From the NCBI GenBank assembly GCA_964604135.1, contig CAZRXU010000041.1:1-20655 (forward strand): a DNA stretch of 20,655 nucleotides, in the 5' to 3' direction. This document shows, in pieces, positions 8,121 through 16,089 of the stretch; position 1 is the stretch's first letter, and every line of letters begins with the position of its first letter. The notes under the pieces were generated by a model. It did no database searches, was not told the origin of the DNA, and was given only the letters and a program-made list of their open reading frames with translations. Both the position numbers and the translations under genes were made by a program. Source of the stretch: Sabulitectum sp964604135. GTDB lineage: Bacteria > Fermentibacterota > Fermentibacteria > Fermentibacterales > JCC-6.

Positions 8121-8500
8121 AGGTTTTGGTCGATTCTTCAGTCTGGATTGACTATTTCAGAGGTGGAGGCAACTCAGACAGGCTGGATTTCCTGATAGAT
8201 GAAAACATTCTTGTTACCAACGATCTGATTCTGGCGGAACTGATCCCATTCTTGAGCATCAGGAATCAGTACAATCTGATCGACCTGCTGAATTTCGTTG
8301 AGTGGCTGGATTTGAAGATTAGTTGGGAACAGATCACAGACTTCCAGCACAGATGTCTGAAAACAGGGATAAACGGCATTGGTATACCCGACCTGATAAT
8401 CGCGCAGAATGCACTTCAGAACCGCTGCGAGATCTATTCCCTCGATAACCACTTTGAGCTGATGAGAAAACCCCTGAAGCTTCTGCTGACTGAAAAGTAA
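8117..8500 (+). CDS. vapC: VapC-type PIN-domain ribonuclease toxin, 127 aa
   Basis: The ATG at 8117 overlaps the antitoxin stop codon. The protein is a full-length PIN domain: MKVLVDSSVWIDYF (Asp6), LILAELIPFL (Glu41), GIPDLIIAQNAL (Asp92) and IYSLDNHFELM (Asp110) give the four acidic residues that bind metal in this nuclease family. The length matches the 125-140 residues usual for VapC toxins. By family knowledge it would cleave specific RNAs, often tRNA or rRNA, when the antitoxin is lost; the exact target cannot be inferred. The active site looks intact, so the toxin is probably functional. It ends 15 bases before the end of the convergent diguanylate cyclase gene. Confidence 0.9.
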   Translation: MKVLVDSSVWIDYFRGGGNSDRLDFLIDENILVTNDLILAELIPFLSIRNQYNLIDLLNFVEWLDLKISWEQITDFQHRCLKTGINGIGIPDLIIAQNALQNRCEIYSLDNHFELMRKPLKLLLTEK

Positions 8501-8515
8501 TCACAACAGACATTA

Positions 8516-10603
8516 CTATGTTCTAGGTTTCTTTCTTTTGTTCCGGTACATAAGAGTGTCTGCCAGCCCCAGAACCTCATCTACTGACTCTTCCGCGTCA
8601 GGCGTCCAGAAAGCGTGACCCATTGAGGCGCTTATCTGTTCACCGCCTTCCATGTGCAGCGTGTGTGAGGATTTCATTGCAGCGTTGATACGCTCCTCTA
8701 CCCGGTGGCAGTGATCTCTTGTCATTCTGGTGAGGATAATCAGAAATTCGTCCCCTCCGTATCTGAGAACCAGGTCAGTTTTTCTTAGAGCGTTTTCCAG
8801 AATACAGGCGACTTCGCGCAGCACTTTGTCGCCTGTCATGTGACCGTACCTGTCGTTAACCAGTTTGAAATCATCGATGTCGACCATGATAAAACCTATG
8901 GAAGAATCTAGCCTTCTGGCCCGAATCTCTTCCAGTTCAATAACCCTGTTGAAGTAGTTCCTGTTGTGTATACCTGTCAGCGGGTCATGAAGAGCCTGAC
9001 TTATGAGCTGGTGCTGCAGGGCAACTCGTTTCAGTGCCTGCTGTGTGTAACCAAGCAGGAGTTCTGTCATTCGTTTGTCAATGCTTTCAAGAGCGTTTCC
9101 GTCTTTGGAAATAATTTGAAAAACAGCCCTGTTGCCAAGGCGAAAGCAAGCACCGGAATTCCCTGCCGGGCATCTGTTATCGGAGCTTTCCCGCAAGGTG
9201 AAGTACCACGGTTCAGTGGAGTTCATAGCCAGTTCGGCCATGCCGGAATTGCACTCTTGACTGCAGTTGTGCTGTTTTTTTCCTGCTGATGTAATTTGTT
9301 TCATCAGTGAACCATCTGCAATAAACACAGAACTGCATGCGCCATTTAATACCGACTGCCCAGCCTGAGAGCAGATACGGTAAACCTCGCCTTCAGAGCG
9401 GCATTTCTGCAATCTTCCTGCGAAGACATGCAGTTTTTCTATTCTCTCTCTGGCCATGGCAAAGTTTTCCCGATCTTTATCTGTCTCGGAGATATCAATG
9501 ATGCATCCGGCGCAGAAGTTCTTCTCTTCGCCTGCAGTCAGGTATGACCTTCCGTGTTCCATTACCCAGAGAATTTTCCCTGATTTGCTTTTTATACGGT
9601 AGGTCACGCTGTAGTCGTTTCTGCTGGTAAGTGAATTGTTCAGCACTTCCAGAACCATGTTCAGATCTTCTTCCAGAATAATCGAACTGAAAGGTTTTGA
9701 GAGAAGTTCAACATTCGAATAGCCTGCAAAAGAAGCTGAATCCGGCGCTGTGAATTCCATTGTTCGAAGGGGGCTAACGTCGGCAAGAAAGATCATTCCG
9801 GATCTGGGCCCTGATGCCGGGCAGTTTCTAAATTCATTTCTTGCCGCAATATCGGCAATGGTTTGGGTATGTGATAACGGAGTTCTGTAGATTCGGTAAG
9901 ATGTTTTCGTATTTGACTTTGTGGGAGTACAGACCAGAGAGACTTCAAGAGTTTTATTGTCTTTGCTTTTTCTTGACGTTCTCAGGTGAACAGTTCTGCC
10001 GCTATTCAGCATGGTATTTATATAGTCGGCTTCGGCTGCTATGGACTCCGGAACGAGCAGCCGTGCAATGTTCTTCCCATTCAGTTCTTTCTGGCTCCAG
10101 TTGAACTGGGAATGAAATGCGGTATTGACGCGAACAATATTCCCTGCCGGGTCTGAGTAGAGTGAGGGGTCAAAAGAGGTTTCGAAAGCATTTTCCAGAA
10201 CTTTCAGGTCTTCGAAGTTGTCAGTGTTTCGTTGTTTTGAATTCAGAGATACCTGTTTGAACATATAGCAGATGAATTGTTCCCCGTTTTCGGCAGAAAG
10301 ATTTGTTGTTACCTGAAAAACCCGCACAAGGCTGCCACTGCCTGTTTTCTTAAAGGTGGGAAGAGACACAGGTGTTCCTGATGCTGCAGTTTCAAGAATA
10401 CATTCTGATTCGGAAAACAACTGGGCCGGGGTAAGCATCTGATCGAAATTCTGCCCGGAACAGTTTTTTTCGGATGTGTTGAACAGTTTTGCAAAGGCAC
10501 TGTTGACCTTTACAATCTGCCCATTAGTCAGGCAGAGAGCCATTGCCCCTGTGGACACTTCCCACAACTTTTCCAGGTAGGAAGACACGGAATCAGTGTC
10601 CAT
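8516..10603 (-). CDS. Multi-sensor diguanylate cyclase (PAS-PAS-PAS-GAF-GGDEF), 695 aa
   Basis: The product would make cyclic di-GMP from two GTP. It starts at the ATG at 10603 with AGGAGG seven bases upstream. Residues about 5-118, 130-245 and 270-372 look like PAS domains; the last ends in a clear PAC segment (GKILWVMEHGRSYL). Residues about 385-525 resemble a GAF domain with a cluster of Cys (Cys447, Cys451, Cys478, Cys486). The GGDEF domain covers about 535-692: DPLTGIHNRNYF at 540, metal-site Asp575 in MVDIDDFK, and the signature RYGGDEF at 614-620. RKTD (607-610) lies exactly five residues before GGDEF, the inhibitory I-site position, so product feedback is likely. No transmembrane segment is visible, so the protein is probably cytoplasmic and senses internal signals. 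There is no EAL or HD-GYP domain. Its start overlaps the end of the upstream gene by 11 bases, suggesting coupled translation. Confidence 0.93.
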   Translation of the reverse strand: MDTDSVSSYLEKLWEVSTGAMALCLTNGQIVKVNSAFAKLFNTSEKNCSGQNFDQMLTPAQLFSESECILETAASGTPVSLPTFKKTGSGSLVRVFQVTTNLSAENGEQFICYMFKQVSLNSKQRNTDNFEDLKVLENAFETSFDPSLYSDPAGNIVRVNTAFHSQFNWSQKELNGKNIARLLVPESIAAEADYINTMLNSGRTVHLRTSRKSKDNKTLEVSLVCTPTKSNTKTSYRIYRTPLSHTQTIADIAARNEFRNCPASGPRSGMIFLADVSPLRTMEFTAPDSASFAGYSNVELLSKPFSSIILEEDLNMVLEVLNNSLTSRNDYSVTYRIKSKSGKILWVMEHGRSYLTAGEEKNFCAGCIIDISETDKDRENFAMARERIEKLHVFAGRLQKCRSEGEVYRICSQAGQSVLNGACSSVFIADGSLMKQITSAGKKQHNCSQECNSGMAELAMNSTEPWYFTLRESSDNRCPAGNSGACFRLGNRAVFQIISKDGNALESIDKRMTELLLGYTQQALKRVALQHQLISQALHDPLTGIHNRNYFNRVIELEEIRARRLDSSIGFIMVDIDDFKLVNDRYGHMTGDKVLREVACILENALRKTDLVLRYGGDEFLIILTRMTRDHCHRVEERINAAMKSSHTLHMEGGEQISASMGHAFWTPDAEESVDEVLGLADTLMYRNKRKKPRT

Positions 10604-11183
10604 TAAAGAGCCTCCTGACTGTTACAGGTTTCAGGTTAAACTGCTTTACACCTTTTGTTCCGTATTCCGGGGCATCGGGTTCCCCATACAGAAGCAGCCT
10701 GGTGTTGATAAGCCATGCACTGGGGCTTCTAGTAGCGCGGTTTGCTATGAAACCAGGCAATTCTAATGCCGGTTTTAAAGGCATTCTCTTAAAATTATAA
10801 CGCTTTTCGGAAACTTCAGTGTCTCTAAGAAAGATACAACCCATCACGGAACCGCCGGTGCAGTCGCTGTTTGTTTTTACAGCAAGCGCTGCGAAGCATT
10901 TTGCCGCAGCCAGCTTTTCTCTGGAAAGAACTGCAGAGGGGTAAGAGCACACCAGAAAACGCGAACCGTCAGCCAGCATAATACTGTAACCTGAGTTGTT
11001 TGAAGAGTTGTCGCTTTGCCTTGCTCCAGGAGTTACAGGGTTCCTCCACGATGGAATCCTCTGCGCTTTAAGCCACCTTCGGGCCACCGATTCGCGGCAC
11101 AGACTGCTCAGTACCTCCCGGTTGCCACCGGATTCTTTTATGAGTTTCAGCATCAGTCTTTTCTTCAACACAAATTGCCCCAC
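10593..11183 (-). CDS. Unrecognised protein coupled to the diguanylate cyclase, 196 aa
   Basis: I chose the GTG at 11183 because GGGAGG lies seven bases before it; a TTG at 11210 in the same frame has no such site. The N-terminal 45 residues (FVLKKRLMLKLIKESGG, then LSSLCRESVARRWLKAQ) are basic and predicted helical, like a small helix-turn-helix or protein-binding segment. The middle region has strands and a helix (GYSIMLADGSRFLVCSY, EKLAAAKCFAALAV), and five Cys are scattered over the protein. I do not recognise the family. The stop overlaps the cyclase start by 11 bases, which argues for a real gene and for a linked function, perhaps in controlling the cyclase. Another frame is open at 11068-11253 on the same strand, so a frameshift or misread start cannot be ruled out. 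Confidence 0.6.
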   Translation of the reverse strand: MGQFVLKKRLMLKLIKESGGNREVLSSLCRESVARRWLKAQRIPSWRNPVTPGARQSDNSSNNSGYSIMLADGSRFLVCSYPSAVLSREKLAAAKCFAALAVKTNSDCTGGSVMGCIFLRDTEVSEKRYNFKRMPLKPALELPGFIANRATRSPSAWLINTRLLLYGEPDAPEYGTKGVKQFNLKPVTVRRLFNGH

Positions 11184-11190
11184 GCGGTGT

Positions 11191-11196
11191 CCTCCC
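11191..11196 (-). promoter_or_regulatory. Ribosome binding site deciding a GTG start
   Basis: On the complement, GGGAGG lies seven bases before GTG (11183). It is the only strong Shine-Dalgarno sequence near the start of this frame and sets the N-terminus of the 196-residue protein. Confidence 0.55.
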
Positions 11197-11343
11197 GTCA
11201 GGGTATTCAAGGAATATCAGTACAGCCCTGTGCCCGGTCAATGAGATTTGCATTTCTGCTGATTGTTGGCTAAATTAGCATTCACTTATAAGCTGGAGTT
11301 TATGTTTATAGTGTTTTAAAATTATTCCTGAAAAGGTGCAGTA

Positions 11344-12441
11344 ATGAATAAGAAAACGCCACTTTACGAGAAACATGTTTCACTTGAAGCAACCATTCAA
11401 CCCTTTGCCGGATACCTGATGCCCATCAAATATGGTGCCATAAAAAAAGAACATATGGCGGTGCGGGAAAGCGTTGGTGCTTTTGACCTGACCCATATGG
11501 GAGAGTTTCGTGTAACAGGTCCTGGTGCCACTGCGTTTCTGGACAGACTTCTTACCAACGATGCCGGTGTTGACAACGGGAAGGCATACTACTCTACCAT
11601 GTGTTATCCCGATGGCGGAATTGTGGATGATCTGATCGTTTACAGAATTGGCGACCGGGAATATCTGATGGTTGTGAACGCAGCCAATCTCGACAAGGAT
11701 TGGGCATGGGTACAGAGCCATCTTCAAGGCTTTGACATCAAAGTTGTTAACGAGAGTGATGAAACAGCTCTGGTGGCTATTCAGGGTCCGAAGGCGCAGG
11801 AAGTCTGTGCAAAGCTTACAGATTCAGATCTGGGCAGTATTGGTTACTACGAGCACACAACAGGCAAGTTTGCCGATGTGGATGCTCTTATTGCCAGAAC
11901 CGGGTACACAGGTGAAGACGGGTTTGAGATTTACATGAAGTACCCGGATGCCGTAACTGTATGGGATTCTGTTATGGACGCAGGAAAAGAATTCGGAATT
12001 ATTCCTGTGGGCCTGGGTGCCAGAGATACACTTCGTCTTGAGGTGGGGTATCCGTTGTACGGCAATGACATTGATCACAGCACCACGCCTATTGAAGCAA
12101 AGCTCGGCTGGGTTGTGAAGCTGAAGACCGACAAGCCGTTTATTGCCCGGGAGGTTCTGGAACAGCAAAAAGCTGAGAAACCGGGAAGGTATCTGGTTGG
12201 TATGGAAGTTACCGGCAGGGGAATTCCCAGGCATGGAACTCCTCTTTACAGTGGAGACAGGAAGGTAGGAATTGTAACCAGCGGTACAATTGCTCCTGCC
12301 CTGGGAAAAGCCGTTTGTCTTGGATACGTAGAGCGAGGTTTCCAGAAAAGGGGAAGCGAGCTTGAGGCTGAGGTAAGGGGCAAACGCATTTCTGTAAAGG
12401 TTACAAAAATACCTTTTTATACAGAAGGCAGCAGAAAATAA
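11344..12441 (+). CDS. gcvT: Glycine cleavage system T protein (aminomethyltransferase), 365 aa
   Basis: The T protein takes the aminomethyl group from the lipoyl arm of the H protein, releases ammonia and makes 5,10-methylene-tetrahydrofolate. The sequence matches the family from end to end at the usual length of about 365 residues. FAGYLMPIKY and VGAFDLTHMGEF mark the N-terminal folate-binding domain, GGIVDDLIVY carries the catalytic Asp (95 or 96), and ARTGYTGEDGFEIY and ARDTLRLEVGYPLYGND form the central domain. ALGKAVCLGYVERG lies in the C-terminal barrel. The ATG at 11344 is preceded by AAAAGGTG. This is the first gene of a long plus-strand train; the AT-rich stretch before it (11250-11343) probably holds the promoter, with TTATAAG and TTTATAGTG as loose candidates for its boxes. 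No glycine riboswitch could be seen there. Confidence 0.96.
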   Translation: MNKKTPLYEKHVSLEATIQPFAGYLMPIKYGAIKKEHMAVRESVGAFDLTHMGEFRVTGPGATAFLDRLLTNDAGVDNGKAYYSTMCYPDGGIVDDLIVYRIGDREYLMVVNAANLDKDWAWVQSHLQGFDIKVVNESDETALVAIQGPKAQEVCAKLTDSDLGSIGYYEHTTGKFADVDALIARTGYTGEDGFEIYMKYPDAVTVWDSVMDAGKEFGIIPVGLGARDTLRLEVGYPLYGNDIDHSTTPIEAKLGWVVKLKTDKPFIAREVLEQQKAEKPGRYLVGMEVTGRGIPRHGTPLYSGDRKVGIVTSGTIAPALGKAVCLGYVERGFQKRGSELEAEVRGKRISVKVTKIPFYTEGSRK

Positions 12442-12485
12442 ACACAGTATAAATTAATGGATTAACACGAAAAAGGAGAAGCATA

Positions 12486-12869
12486 ATGAGTAATATTCCT
12501 GAGAATATACGCTATACAGAGACTCACGAATGGGTTCGCAAAGATGGAGACAGGTATCTGGTTGGGCTTACAGATCATGCTCAGCATGAGATGGGCGAGA
12601 TTGTTATGGCAGAGCTTCCGGAAATTGGTGCCGAGGCAACAAAGGGAGATGCCATGGGCGGTCTTGAAGCAGTAAAAACCGCTGAAGATTTTTACTCTCC
12701 ACTTGATGGAGAAGTGGTTGCCGTTAACGAAGAGCTGGAGGCGAACCCTTCACTTATCAACGAGGAACCCTTTGACGGTGGCTGGTTGTTTGCTGTCAAA
12801 GCATCCGATGAATCCCAGTTTGACAGCCTTCTTACGGCGGAAGAGTACAAGATTCACATAGGAGAGTAA
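12486..12869 (+). CDS. gcvH: Glycine cleavage system H protein (lipoyl carrier), 127 aa
   Basis: The H protein carries the reaction intermediate on a lipoyl group between the P, T and L proteins. The start follows AAGGAG (12473-12478) with seven bases of spacing. The fold markers are present: YTETHEWVRKDGDRYLVGLTD near the N-terminus in shortened form, then GGLEAVKTAEDFYSPLDG, where Lys64 is the lipoylation site in the position of the canonical ES(V/T)K motif. A Leu-Glu-Ala-Val-Lys variant replaces the common Glu-Ser-Val-Lys. The C-terminal half (NEELEANPSLINEEPFDGGWL) is typical. The 127-residue length is normal. A 44-base gap separates it from gcvT, the largest gap in the train; the next gene starts four bases after its stop. 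Lipoate ligase or synthase and the L protein must be encoded elsewhere. Confidence 0.96.
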   Translation: MSNIPENIRYTETHEWVRKDGDRYLVGLTDHAQHEMGEIVMAELPEIGAEATKGDAMGGLEAVKTAEDFYSPLDGEVVAVNEELEANPSLINEEPFDGGWLFAVKASDESQFDSLLTAEEYKIHIGE

Positions 12870-12873
12870 ATCC

Positions 12874-14220
12874 ATGAGCACATACATTCCCAACGGGAAA
12901 GCTCAACGGAAACAGATGCTCGATGTAATAGGAGTGGAGAAATTTGAGGATCTCCTCAGCCCAATTCCAGAGGGCGTTCGTTTGAACGGCGAGCTTGATC
13001 TGCCGGATCCTGTCAGCGAGCTTGAGTTGGTAAAAGAGTTCAAGGAATTAGCAGCCGGGAACAGTTCGGCAGACTTGATTTGTTTCCGGGGAGCAGGAGC
13101 CTACGACCATTTCATTCCTTCTGCCATAGACAATATTCTGACCAGAAGCGAGTTTTTTACAGCGTATACTCCCTACCAGGCCGAGGTAAGCCAGGGTACA
13201 CTGCAGGCGATCTTCGAGTACCAGACCATGATCGCAAGGCTAACAGGATGTGATGCTGCAAACGCCTGTATGTACGATGGAGCATCTGCAACGGCAGAGG
13301 CTGCTCTTATGGCAATAAGGGCCACGAAGAAAAAGAGAGTTCTTGTGTCCGGTGCCCTGAATCCCAGAACAATTGATGTAATGCACACCTATATAGACAA
13401 CGGTGATTTTGAAATCAACGAAGTTCCATTCGGGGTAGACGGTCTTATGGATATTGAAGCAGCCAGACAGCTTGCTGACGGAGGTGTTGCCGCCCTTGTT
13501 CTTCAGTATCCCAATTTCTTCGGCTCTATAGAGGATGTTCAGGCAGCAGCCGACCTTGTACATGAGTTCAAGGGGCTTCTTGTTGTTACTGCCGATCCCA
13601 TAGCTCTGGGTGTTATTGAGGCCCCGGGCCAGCTGGGAGCAGACATTGTTGTTGGTGAGGGGCAGCCTATGGGTATAGCCATGAGTTACGGTGGACCATA
13701 CGTTGGCTTCATGGCTGCCAGCACAAAACTTCTTCGTAAAATGCCTGGAAGGATTGTGGGAAGAACTGAAGACAGAGCCGGTAATACCGGTTACGTGCTC
13801 ACCCTCCAGACCCGTGAGCAGCACATCAGAAGATCAAAAGCAACCAGCAACATCTGTTCTAACCAGGCACTTATGGCTTTGGCCAATGCTATTTACCTTA
13901 CTCTCACCGGGGAAGAAGGGTTTACCGCTGTTGCAGAGCAGTGCTGGCACAAATCTCATTATATGAATGAAAAACTGCTGAGTATGCACGGAGTTACTGC
14001 AGTTTTCGATGCGCCGTTCTGCAGAGAGTTTGTTGTGAACCTTCCGGTTTCCGCCGAAGAGGCCTCGGTAGCTCTTGAAGACAGGGGATACCTTGCCGGG
14101 CTTCCTATACCCGGTCTGGGAGAAGGGGCTATGATGCTTACGGTTACGGAAAAAAGAACCAGAGAAGAGATAAACGGCTTCATTGATGCTCTGGATGAGT
14201 TTATTAAGGGGGTACAGTGA
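12874..14220 (+). CDS. gcvPA: Glycine decarboxylase P protein, subunit 1 (split type), 448 aa
   Basis: This is the N-terminal half of glycine dehydrogenase (decarboxylating), which in many bacteria and archaea is split into two genes. The complex decarboxylates glycine on PLP and passes the aminomethyl group to lipoyl-H. The sequence has the subunit-1 markers FRGAGAYDHFIPSAIDNI (about 71-88), YTPYQAEVSQGTLQAIFEYQ (98-117) and YDGASATAEAALMA (134-147). The length is normal. The PLP lysine is on subunit 2, as expected. GGAGAG overlapping the gcvH stop gives the ribosome site for the ATG at 12874. Its stop overlaps the start of gcvPB (TGATG), so equal translation of both subunits is likely. Confidence 0.96.
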   Translation: MSTYIPNGKAQRKQMLDVIGVEKFEDLLSPIPEGVRLNGELDLPDPVSELELVKEFKELAAGNSSADLICFRGAGAYDHFIPSAIDNILTRSEFFTAYTPYQAEVSQGTLQAIFEYQTMIARLTGCDAANACMYDGASATAEAALMAIRATKKKRVLVSGALNPRTIDVMHTYIDNGDFEINEVPFGVDGLMDIEAARQLADGGVAALVLQYPNFFGSIEDVQAAADLVHEFKGLLVVTADPIALGVIEAPGQLGADIVVGEGQPMGIAMSYGGPYVGFMAASTKLLRKMPGRIVGRTEDRAGNTGYVLTLQTREQHIRRSKATSNICSNQALMALANAIYLTLTGEEGFTAVAEQCWHKSHYMNEKLLSMHGVTAVFDAPFCREFVVNLPVSAEEASVALEDRGYLAGLPIPGLGEGAMMLTVTEKRTREEINGFIDALDEFIKGVQ

Positions 14221-15662
14221 TGGAAAAGACCATATTTCAGTACAGCTACCCCGGTCGCACAGGTATAACTCTTCCGATTCTTGATGTACCGGAAACTGTG
14301 ATTCCAGGCAAGTTCGCAAGGAAGCATCCGGTGGGTCTTCCGCAGGTTACAGAAGGGCAGGCAATGCGTCATTTCGTACGCCTTTCCACAATGAACTTCA
14401 ACATTGAAAAAGGTCTGTACCCTCTTGGTTCCTGTACCATGAAGTACAACCCCAGGCTGCATGAATACCTGGCAAGAATTGAAAGGCTGGCTGTTGTTCA
14501 CCCTCTCTCATCAGATTCATCGGTGCAGGGTACTCTGCAGATAATGCATGAACTGGGAGAATCACTGTGTGAAATTACCGGGTTTGATGCTGTAACTCTG
14601 CAGCCGGCAGCCGGGGCTCAGGGTGAGTTTACAGGTGTGATGCTTATCAAGAAGTGGCAGAATGAGCGGGGGCAGGAACACCGTAATGAGGTTCTTATGC
14701 CAGATTCTTCCCACGGAACCAACCCTGCTACAAGCACCCTTGCCGGGCTGAAGGTTGTTAATGTAAAATCGGACGAGCACGGAAGAGTGGACGTTGAAGA
14801 TCTGCGCTCTAAGGTGGGCGAAAACACCTGCGCTTTCATGCTGACCAACCCCAATACTCTGGGTATTTTTGAGAGCAATATCGAAGAGATCACAGAGATT
14901 GTTCACAATGCCGGTGGGTTGAATTACATGGACGGTGCCAACATGAACGCTCTGCTGGGCATTGCCAGGCCGGGCGATATGGGTTTTGATGTATGCCATC
15001 TGAACCTTCATAAAACCTTCAGTACTCCCCACGGCGGTGGCGGGCCAGGTTCAGGCGCAGTGTGCTGCACTGAAACTCTTGGCTCTTTCCTTCCAGCATC
15101 GACAGTGGAAAAAACACAGGACGGATATGTGCTTAACAATGGCGGGGGAAAATCAATAGGGCGGTTGATGGCTTTTCACGGAAACGTGGGAGTTCTTTAC
15201 AAAGCCTATGCGTACATCAGAACGCTTGGGGCCCGGGGACTCCGGGAAGTGTCTGAAGTAGCCTTAATCAATGCCAACTACATGAAGGCAAAGATCAAAG
15301 AGTACTACGAAGTACCCAATGATGACGGCCCGTGTATGCACGAGTTTGTTGCCAGCGGAGCTGAAATGGCGAAGAAAGGTGTAAAAACCCTTGACATCGC
15401 CAAGCGTCTTCTGGATTACGGTTTTCATGCTCCCACAATCTACTTCCCTCTTATTGTCAAGGAAGCTCTTATGATAGAGCCCACAGAGACTGAAAGTCTG
15501 GAGAGTATTGACACATTTATCGATGCAATGATAGCAATTGCAGGAGAAATAGAAGAGAAACCCCATCTCGTTACCGACGCTCCGGTGAACACGCCGGTTC
15601 TGCGACTTGACGAGGTTAAGGCGGTTAAAGACCTGTGTCTGGTGGAGCCTGTTGAACTCTGA
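14220..15662 (+). CDS. gcvPB: Glycine decarboxylase P protein, subunit 2 (PLP-binding), 480 aa
   Basis: This is the PLP-bearing half of the split P protein and pairs with the preceding subunit to decarboxylate glycine. NLHKTFSTPHGGGGPGSG holds the PLP-Schiff-base lysine (Lys265 from the ATG used here). Other family landmarks are FNIEKGLYPLGSCTMKYNP, LQPAAGAQGEF, SSHGTNPATSTLAG and YMDGANMNALLG. A GTG at 14217 directly precedes the ATG at 14220; I prefer the ATG because AAGGGGGT (14206-14213) is spaced well for it and the TGATG overlap is a usual coupling form. The last bases of the gene overlap the TTG start proposed for the next gene. Length and C-terminus look complete. Confidence 0.96.
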   Translation: MEKTIFQYSYPGRTGITLPILDVPETVIPGKFARKHPVGLPQVTEGQAMRHFVRLSTMNFNIEKGLYPLGSCTMKYNPRLHEYLARIERLAVVHPLSSDSSVQGTLQIMHELGESLCEITGFDAVTLQPAAGAQGEFTGVMLIKKWQNERGQEHRNEVLMPDSSHGTNPATSTLAGLKVVNVKSDEHGRVDVEDLRSKVGENTCAFMLTNPNTLGIFESNIEEITEIVHNAGGLNYMDGANMNALLGIARPGDMGFDVCHLNLHKTFSTPHGGGGPGSGAVCCTETLGSFLPASTVEKTQDGYVLNNGGGKSIGRLMAFHGNVGVLYKAYAYIRTLGARGLREVSEVALINANYMKAKIKEYYEVPNDDGPCMHEFVASGAEMAKKGVKTLDIAKRLLDYGFHAPTIYFPLIVKEALMIEPTETESLESIDTFIDAMIAIAGEIEEKPHLVTDAPVNTPVLRLDEVKAVKDLCLVEPVEL

Positions 15663-16089
15663 TATTGAAACAAGTGAATTTACCGGGCAGGAAACCCTCG
15701 AGTGGGTTTCTTTCCCCATGAGAGAACGCCCGAAAGCAACGGTTGCACTGGTTGTGATAATGCTGGTATCTTCTTTTGCGGCTTCTGTTATGATGGAAAA
15801 TGTATGGTGGGGGGTAATAGGGCTTGCCCTTCTGTTCCTTTCCATGTGGAATTACTTCCTGCCGGTGCAGTTTGTAATGGATTCAAAGGGTGTTAGAAAG
15901 AGATCTCCGTTTGGTACGGAGGTTAGGAAGTGGGAAGAGGTAAGAAGCATTGTTCCGGATGCTAACGGAGTTTTGCTGAGCCCTTTCAAGGAACCCACAA
16001 GGCTGGCAAAGTTCCGGGGTTTAAGCGTGCAGTATTCCGGAAACAGGGAGGAAGTGCTTGAATTTATTCGGGCCAGGATTAGATCCTGA
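15652..16089 (+). CDS. Two-helix membrane protein with PH-like domain, about 145 aa
   Basis: I place the start at a TTG (15652) that lies four bases after GGTGGAG and overlaps the end of gcvPB by 11 bases. An ATG at about 15718 would remove the amphipathic N-terminus but keep the membrane helices, and an upstream ATG at 15607 is deep inside gcvPB. Residues about 28-47 and 50-71 are two hydrophobic helices forming a hairpin. The C-terminal part (about 72-145), with VQFVMDSKGVRKRSPFG, VRKWEEVRSIV and a terminal helix REEVLEFIRARI, looks like a bacterial PH-like (DUF304/YdbS-type) domain on the cytoplasmic side. The function is unknown. Its location suggests membrane-attached partnership with the following genes, not a role in glycine cleavage chemistry itself. 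It could be a general membrane scaffold unrelated to its neighbours. Confidence 0.7.
   Translation: MNSDIETSEFTGQETLEWVSFPMRERPKATVALVVIMLVSSFAASVMMENVWWGVIGLALLFLSMWNYFLPVQFVMDSKGVRKRSPFGTEVRKWEEVRSIVPDANGVLLSPFKEPTRLAKFRGLSVQYSGNREEVLEFIRARIRS
16047..16051 (+). promoter_or_regulatory. Ribosome binding site deciding a TTG start
   Basis: GGAGG sits six bases before TTG (16058), inside the 3' end of the preceding gene. The only ATG-type alternatives lie far into the frame and would delete conserved-looking residues, so this site supports the TTG start of the 134-residue protein. Confidence 0.55.

Noticed and set aside
8496..8517. AGTAAT/ATTACT inverted repeat between vapC and the diguanylate cyclase as a terminator
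   Set aside because: The stem is only six AT-rich pairs with a ten-base loop and no T tract.
11250..11343. Glycine riboswitch upstream of gcvT
   Set aside because: The leader is under 100 bases and AT-rich, and the conserved purine-rich cores of a glycine aptamer are not visible.
14217..14219. GTG as the start of gcvPB
   Set aside because: The adjoining ATG at 14220 has better ribosome-site spacing; the difference is a single residue.
13240..15032. Several 150-195 codon frames on the minus strand opposite gcvPA and gcvPB
   Set aside because: They mirror strongly conserved P-protein sequence on the other strand and resemble no protein family.
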